Assembly (NCBI RefSeq): GCF_024868665.1 | Contig: NC_079906.1 | Span: forward strand, 12,524,807 to 12,588,806 | DNA: 64,000 bases | Reading direction: 5' to 3' | Source of the DNA: Triplophysa rosa | Lineage: Eukaryota > Chordata > Actinopteri > Cypriniformes > Nemacheilidae | Part shown: piece by piece, positions 59,018-64,000 of the stretch | Numbering within the stretch: the first letter of the stretch is position 1 | How the letters are laid out: each line of letters opens with the position of its first letter | Made by a program: the position numbers and the translations under genes | The notes under the pieces: model-generated | Seen by the model: the letters and a program-made list of their open reading frames with translations, nothing else | Databases searched by the model: none | Told to the model about the DNA's origin: nothing

Positions 59018-59405
59018 ATTTCTGTCTTCATTTACTCACCCTCAGGTTGTTCCAAATCTGTATAAATTTCTTTGTTCTGATAAACAGAGAGAAAGATATT
59101 TGGAAGAATACTTGTAACCAAACAGTTCTTGGCCACCATTGACTACCATTGTGGAAAAAATTGCTCTATATAAAGATATTTTGAAGAATGTAGGAAAGCA
59201 AACAGTTCTGGCGCACTTTTGACTACCATTGTCATTTTTCCTACTATGGTAGTCAATGGTGGCCAAGAACTGTTTAGTTATAGCATTTTTCCAAACATCT
59301 TTCTTTGTGTTCATCAGAATAAAGAAATGTATACACATTTGGAACAACTTGAGGGGTGAGTAAATGATGACAGAATTTTCATTTTTGGGTGAACTGTCCC
59401 ATAAA
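59018..59405. mobile_element. Angel-like palindromic MITE, second intronic copy
   Basis: The same subfamily as the 57112 copy: CAAACAGTTCTTGGCCACC near 59118 is mirrored near 59251-59275. The right end is TTTTTGGGTGAACTGTCCC. The left terminal TTAA-AGG segment is lost and the right TTAA has decayed. Confidence 0.8.
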
Positions 59406-60815
59406 GCAGATTTGACGCAAGCTCAACATTAAAAACATTTCTAATAGAGAATCCACAGTGACATGATTAACATGGAAAATATATATTTTATCATGTGTCA
59501 TGGCGTCACATCTGGTTAGGACACAGTGTATGACTGTAAAATGCAGCATCTAGTGGTAATAGTACCTCATTTACAAACTAAATGTGAAACTGAAAAGGCT
59601 AAAGATAGCAACTGCTGTCTATTGGGAAGAACATCCGTTTATGTGTGTGTAGTGCTGTCTGCCCTGATGGCTGTTACTGTGTGTGGGGGTGTTTCTCTGG
59701 TCTGCTGTGTTGCATCTGAAGAGAGAGATTTGTGTCTGGTTTCCTTTTGTTAAGTGCTTTCAGAAAAAAAAGAATTACTGCTTTAGGATTTACTATAAAA
59801 GAAAGACGGACAATATACACAAACAAAATACTCAGGTGTCTGAGTCAGCGTGTCTGATAGTGTTTGTGTGAACTATCCGTTGTCCTGACACTGACTTTCT
59901 ACATCTGAATTCTTGAACCCCTTTGACCCCTTTTCCGTTTATTTAGCACTGTCCACTTTTGATGAAACATCCAAAACAGATGTTAATGCCAGCTGTAAGA
60001 CAGGTTCTTTTTGACTATCTATGATCTCTGGATGAGGTCACACAAAGGCCAGCAGGCCACAGTTTGAGGTCTCTTGGGCTGTAAATTGACTGTAATTTAC
60101 TGTAATGATGTGGAGTAATATGCATAACTGCTTTTAACTGAAGTTAGACAAATAAACTATCCAGACTGGTGGTCTGAGACAGTGCAGTTAACACACTCAC
60201 ACACTTTAATGGATGTTACAGTTCGTAATTCTGCCCAACAGAAGACAAAGAGAAACTGTGAAACCAGCCTGTTTTCATGGATTATGCGGTTACAGATGCT
60301 GTATTGTGTTGATTATGGTTGACACACAGAACACACCACACCCTCTCTGATTGTGTGTGTGTGTGTGAGTGCGTGCGTGTTAAAATTCTTTGAGCCCCAG
60401 ACTGATGATCAGCAGATAATAACCAACAAACTACGGAAGCTGTGTTCTCTTGAAGTCTGGTTAGTTAAATACTAGTCTCTCTCGCACACACTCGCATTGT
60501 GATCTCCTGGCAGACATCTGTTGGTAGATCACAAAGGCTGCATGAAAATTTGTATTTTGTGTGTATCATGTACATATTGCTATAATATAAATTAAGCAAC
60601 TGTAAATATCTCAAAATGACTTTTAAACAGTACGCTGGCCTATGACATTAATAAGAATTTATATCTGTGCATTCCTAAAGAAAGGAATTCGGTTTTTAGA
60701 AACCCTTACCGCAATCGACTTGAATAGGAAGGTATGATCTGAGGACAGAACACGCACAGCTTGGATACAGTGAGACAGCAGAACATAAACCACATATATA
60801 TTCCAGTCTTTTATT

Positions 60816-60824
60816 GTGTGTGTG

Positions 60825-60856
<32 letters not shown>

Positions 60857-60870
60857 TGTGTGTGTGTGAG
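60816..60870. repeat. TG/CG alternating microsatellite, intronic
   Basis: GTGTGTGTGCGTGCGTGCGT-type alternating purine-pyrimidine tract. Confidence 0.9.
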
Positions 60871-61604
60871 TGTGTGTGCTGTGTTTGCGTCCCATCTGCT
60901 GATCGGTTTAGTAAGACCCCCCATCCTTTTTAAATTAGTCACACTGGCCCCAAATTTAGCCCGTACACACACATGCACATTGAAGAGTGAACTCCACCCC
61001 CTACAGCTGGACCCTTTGTGCCGTGAGCCTCCCTTCTCTGTTCCTGGAGCCCAGGGGAGGTTTTACACCTGCCTGTGGAGGGGGGCATAAAAATGGGGGT
61101 CAGGGAAACAATTATATTTTGTGAAAATGGATGATATCTCGTTATCTGTCTACAAAACCACATGCAAACATATTTATTAATCATTCTATGAACGTAATAT
61201 GGTTTGTGATTGTGCTTTTGGTTGGAAACTTACACTAAACACATTTATAAAATAAAAACGTTTTCTCTAATAATAATAATAATAATAAAATAATCATTTT
61301 TAACCTAAACGCTTGAATACAAAGAACTGTTAATGAACTTGTTAGTTACTACCCATGTACACATGACTTAACTTGGCTTATTACAATTTGCCTACATTTT
61401 TTCTCTAGGAGAACAATTTTTTTTGTTACTTTTGGATTTAAGAACTGGATCAAGATTGAGCACCGCTTAGGGCACAGTCATGATCTGAATAGATCCTTGA
61501 GACAAATAAGAAAACAGTTTTGTATCATTACAAAGCAGCATTCAGACGATGATATTTCAATAAAAACCAAATACCTAATTCTAACATTTGACATTTTGTT
61601 TTAG

Positions 61605-61835
61605 GCACAACAAAAAGAAGCATTTGTCCAGGAGCGATATGGACTGTATGACCTCCGAGACCCCTTTGTGGCACTGCTGAGGGACAGCGAGCTTTCACAG
61701 GCTGAGGGAGATGGAGAACAGGATCCCGTGCATATGAACCCATTGGGCGTGTTGAGACTGGTTATGGCCCACTGCACCAACATGAAGGAGAAAATGGCAA
61801 AACAGCTCGCTGCCGCAGAGAAAAGACACAGGCGG
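61605..61835 (+). CDS. cttnbp2nl: CTTNBP2NL-like, coding exon 2
   Basis: A 77-codon exon with acceptor TTTTGTTTTAG and donor CGG|GTAAGA. It encodes AQQKEAFVQERYGLYDLRDP, then a polar stretch (SQAEGDGEQDP), then HMNPLGVLRLVMAHCTNMKE and KQLAAAEKRHRR. The ERYG...DPF.AL.RD and NPL..L..VM.HC..M...QLAAAE pattern is the core of the CortBP2 domain. Phase 0 at both sides joins the neighbours without a frame problem. The acidic GDGEQDP insert sits where family members also vary. Confidence 0.9.
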
Positions 61836-62326
61836 GTAAGAGACGGAGAGCGTAGCTCTCCAAATCCTTGTCAGCTTCCTACCTTGGCAGTATTTTAGGC
61901 TTCAAAGACGAGCTCCTGATTCTAAGGCTGTCCCAAAGTAAAACTATGCTTCCAAATTATACATTCCATACATTCCTTTGAGAGAAGATGATCCTATGAA
62001 GCATTGTGACTGGTGTTTGTTTTAAATATTGATTATAAGATATTTCATTTAATATGAAAAAGTCTTATTCAAAATGGAACTTCCCCCAATATAAAGACAA
62101 AATTGTGTTCAAATTGTTTTGTGTACTATTAAAGTCATAAAATACAACAAGAAGTACAAATTGTTTTTATGAAGTTGACATATTTGTTTTTCTAAGTTAA
62201 ATAGACTCAGTCATCTTTTCATATACAACTAATATTTATACTGCAATTATCATTTTTTCCAGATATTTTGGTATGGTCTGCTATGGCCAGTTATGTTGTG
62301 TTTGCATGTGGTTGATACTTGAATGA

Positions 62327-62329
<3 letters not shown>

Positions 62330-62389
<60 letters not shown>

Positions 62390-62431
62390 GCGTGTGTGTG
62401 CGTGTGTGTGCGTGTGTGTGTGTGTGTGTGC
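62330..62431. repeat. TG microsatellite forming the polypyrimidine-side tract of an acceptor
   Basis: About 100 bp of TG repeats with CG interruptions run directly into the acceptor CAG (62431-62433) of coding exon 3. Little other pyrimidine tract is available. Confidence 0.9.
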
Positions 62432-62433
62432 AG

Positions 62434-62541
62434 GTAATCGCTGATTTAGAGGAAGAGAAAAGATGGCGGGTGCAAGATGCAGCTGCGGGCGATGACATCA
62501 CAGCCATGCTGGAGAAGGAACAGGAAAGACTACTCCAGCAG
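62434..62541 (+). CDS. cttnbp2nl: CTTNBP2NL-like, coding exon 3
   Basis: A 36-codon exon, acceptor AG at 62432-62433 and donor CAG|GTAACC. It encodes [20 protein letters not shown] followed by [16 protein letters not shown], a charged heptad-type coiled-coil segment. A matching V-x-DLEEE...GDD-x-T-x-MLEKE segment is characteristic of CTTNBP2NL as I recall it and is shorter or different in CTTNBP2, which supports the family choice. Its acceptor abuts a TG microsatellite. Confidence 0.88.
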
Positions 62542-63682
62542 GTAACCAAGCAACGGCAACAAAACATATACACCATACGCACAGTCACACGCACACACCT
62601 TACACTTAAAGGGATAGTTCGGTCATCAATTACTCACCCTCAGATTGGTCCAAACCAGTAAAAATGTCTTTGTCCTGCTAAACACAAAGGAGGATATTTG
62701 TAAGAATGTCAGTATCCAAACAGATCTTATCCACCATTTACTGCCATAGTAGGTAAAATAAATACTATAGGATTCAATGGTGGATAAGATCTGTTTGGTT
62801 ACTTTTCCTCCCCAAAACTTGCTCTGTGTTCATTGGAACAAAGAAATATAAACAGGTTTGGACCAATCTGTGGATGGGTGAATGATGACAGATTTTTCAT
62901 TTTTGGATGAACTATCCCTTTAAACAAGCCTTACATTGCAAAATAAAGCCAAAGAATTAAAGCAATAAAACCTGTATAGTACTTGACTAAAGTTTTTAAT
63001 TATAAACTGTTTTAATTATTTGATATCTGTGTTTATAGTGGTGTTCGGTCATGACATAAGTCTGTGTGTGTGTGTGTACACGTGATTTGTGTAGCACGGT
63101 GTTGGGGTCAGCCTCTGGAGTTCTGTAGAGGAAAAGCTCCATTGTTTCCTGGACTGTAGTGCATGAGAGTCTGCCGTCTGTCTGTGTGTGTGTGGAGCCA
63201 TTCCATTGTTTATTTGTGCTTTTATGGGGTTAGAAAAGGGTGATGATGAGGTTAAAGTACAGACAGCAGTATTATGTAAAAAAAACCTTCATGTCCTGCC
63301 CATGGGCTTCCCTTACACACACACATTTCTCTCTGGCTGCATAACTTTGTCTTTTGGGCTTGTAGGAGCCCAAAGCGCTGTATCTCACTGCACTGAATGA
63401 TACATATTGTTGTTACAGCTCCAAACAAACACACATGATGGCACAATAGCACAATATAAACAATGTTGCTTTACACCACTATGAAAAGATATTGCTGCTT
63501 TGTGTAAACATTTCTACAGTTCTATACCAACATTTCGGCCACTATATAAACTTTATACAGTTCTGGAAAAAATGAAGAGACCAGTCCAAATTTGCCTTCA
63601 ATCATCATTTCCTCACGCACTGCATTTATTTTGTTGTTCGTAAAAGTTCATATCTCTCTTGATCTTCCTTCCCTATTCATAG
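62542..63682 (+). other. Intron between coding exons 3 and 4
   Basis: A 1.1-kb phase-0 intron (GT 62542-62543, AG 63681-63682 after CTTCCTTCCCTATTCATAG). It contains an Angel-like MITE (62610-62919) and short TG runs near 63061-63080 and 63180-63194. Confidence 0.82.
62610..62919. mobile_element. Angel-like palindromic MITE, third intronic copy
   Basis: TTAA lies at 62606-62609 and 62920-62923. Ends are AGGGATAGTTCGG and GGATGAACTATCCC. The stem CCAAACAGATCTTATCCACC is answered by GGTGGATAAGATCTGTTTGG. The stem type is shared with the copy at 32175. Confidence 0.85.
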
Positions 63683-64000
63683 CTGGAGTTGGAAAGAGCA
63701 CAAGTCGAACGCTTACAAAGCGAGCGGTCAGTTCTGTCAAACCAGGCCGAGGAAGATTTAGCACAGCAGCAGCAGTTAACCTCAACACTGGCTAAAGAAT
63801 GTCAGAACGCCACGGCACGGGCAGAAGAAGAGAGCCAGCGTGTCATCGAGCTCACTCGCCAGCTGGAACAGGAGCGCATTACTATAGAAAGCCTGAAGGA
63901 GGAGCTGGAGAGCGAACACAGTCACGCTCAGCAGATAGAGGCCAGAGCTGAGAGACAGCTGGCTGAGTTTGATACTGAACGTGAGCAGATGATAGGGAAA
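63683..64000 (+). CDS. cttnbp2nl: CTTNBP2NL-like, coding exon 4 (cut by window end)
   Basis: 106 codons, open to the last base. The product is a continuous charged coiled coil beginning LELERAQVERLQSERSVLSN, with LAKECQNATARAEEESQRV in the middle and LAEFDTEREQMIGK at the end. The [LS]EFD.EREQ motif is a family hallmark. Leucine/charged heptads suit homo-oligomerisation and scaffold binding. The remaining coiled coil and the C-terminal region must lie beyond the window. The strong acceptor and phase 0 confirm the 5' border. Confidence 0.9.
   Translation, partial: MELERAQVERLQSERSVLSNQAEEDLAQQQQLTSTLAKECQNATARAEEESQRVIELTRQLEQERITIESLKEELESEHSHAQQIEARAERQLAEFDTEREQMIGK

Larger units (their letters stand above)
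56308..61604 (+). other. Intron between coding exons 1 and 2
   Basis: A 5.3-kb phase-0 intron with GT at 56308 and AG at 61603-61604. It holds two long Angel-like palindromes (57112-57514 and 59018-59405), a CT run (58081-58107), a GC/TG tract (60816-60870) and an AAT run (61268-61289). No additional exon was supported. Confidence 0.8.

Noticed and set aside
56200..64000. FILIP1/FILIP1L or CTTNBP2 as identity of the right-hand gene
   Set aside because: FILIP1-type proteins share only the EGEL-A-D motif. CTTNBP2 has a longer N-terminal leader and differs over the 36-residue exon. CTTNBP2NL fits better, although paralog choice needs a tree.

Overview
The window looks like teleost fish, most likely cypriniform, nuclear DNA. 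It is AT-rich, has long CA/TG, CT and CG-bearing microsatellites, split genes with GT-AG introns, and dense non-autonomous DNA transposons of types typical of carp-like fish. This assignment rests on repeat character and one recognisable gene. No prokaryotic gene, CRISPR array, tRNA or rRNA was seen.

Only one host protein-coding gene is supported. Its 5' part lies at the right end on the + strand: coding exons at 56200-56307, 61605-61835, 62434-62541 and 63683-64000, all phase 0 with GT-AG borders, continuing past the window. The 252 encoded residues form the CortBP2-type N-terminus and coiled coil and fit CTTNBP2NL (CTTNBP2 N-terminal-like, a cortactin and STRIPAK/PP2A partner) better than CTTNBP2 or FILIP1. 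A CCAAT-box-rich segment at about 49340-49549 that ends in a strong splice donor is the best candidate for promoter and untranslated exon 1.

From 1 to about 49300 I see no host gene. The largest item is a nearly complete but frameshifted L2/CR1-type LINE at about 12118-17343 on the minus strand. It has an ORF1 with a zinc-binding/coiled-coil start and an SGNH esterase domain, and an ORF2 with AP endonuclease and reverse transcriptase. Other elements validated by their ends are: two solo LTRs (24211-24510 and 46453-47059, the latter with a 5-bp CTAAT duplication), a tRNA-type SINE with a 16-bp target duplication (20927-21105), a hAT-like MITE with an 8-bp duplication (45711-46169), a fold-back element with roughly 43-bp near-perfect inverted ends (10729-11026), and many TTAA-flanked elements.

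The main theme is TTAA. At least six sequence families end in TTAA-AG: fifteen or so complete or partial copies of an Angel-like palindromic MITE, plus elements at 3031-3900, 7775-8150, 26068-26853, 28879-29244 and 38614-40018. Three of these carry broken pieces of a THAP zinc finger. This suggests one Kolobok-type THAP transposase lineage seeded much of the locus. Several gene-free, repeat-free blocks (about 5480-6010, 6720-7130, 25490-25920, 29870-30160, 36640-37190) read like conserved non-coding regulatory DNA, but that is an impression needing alignment.
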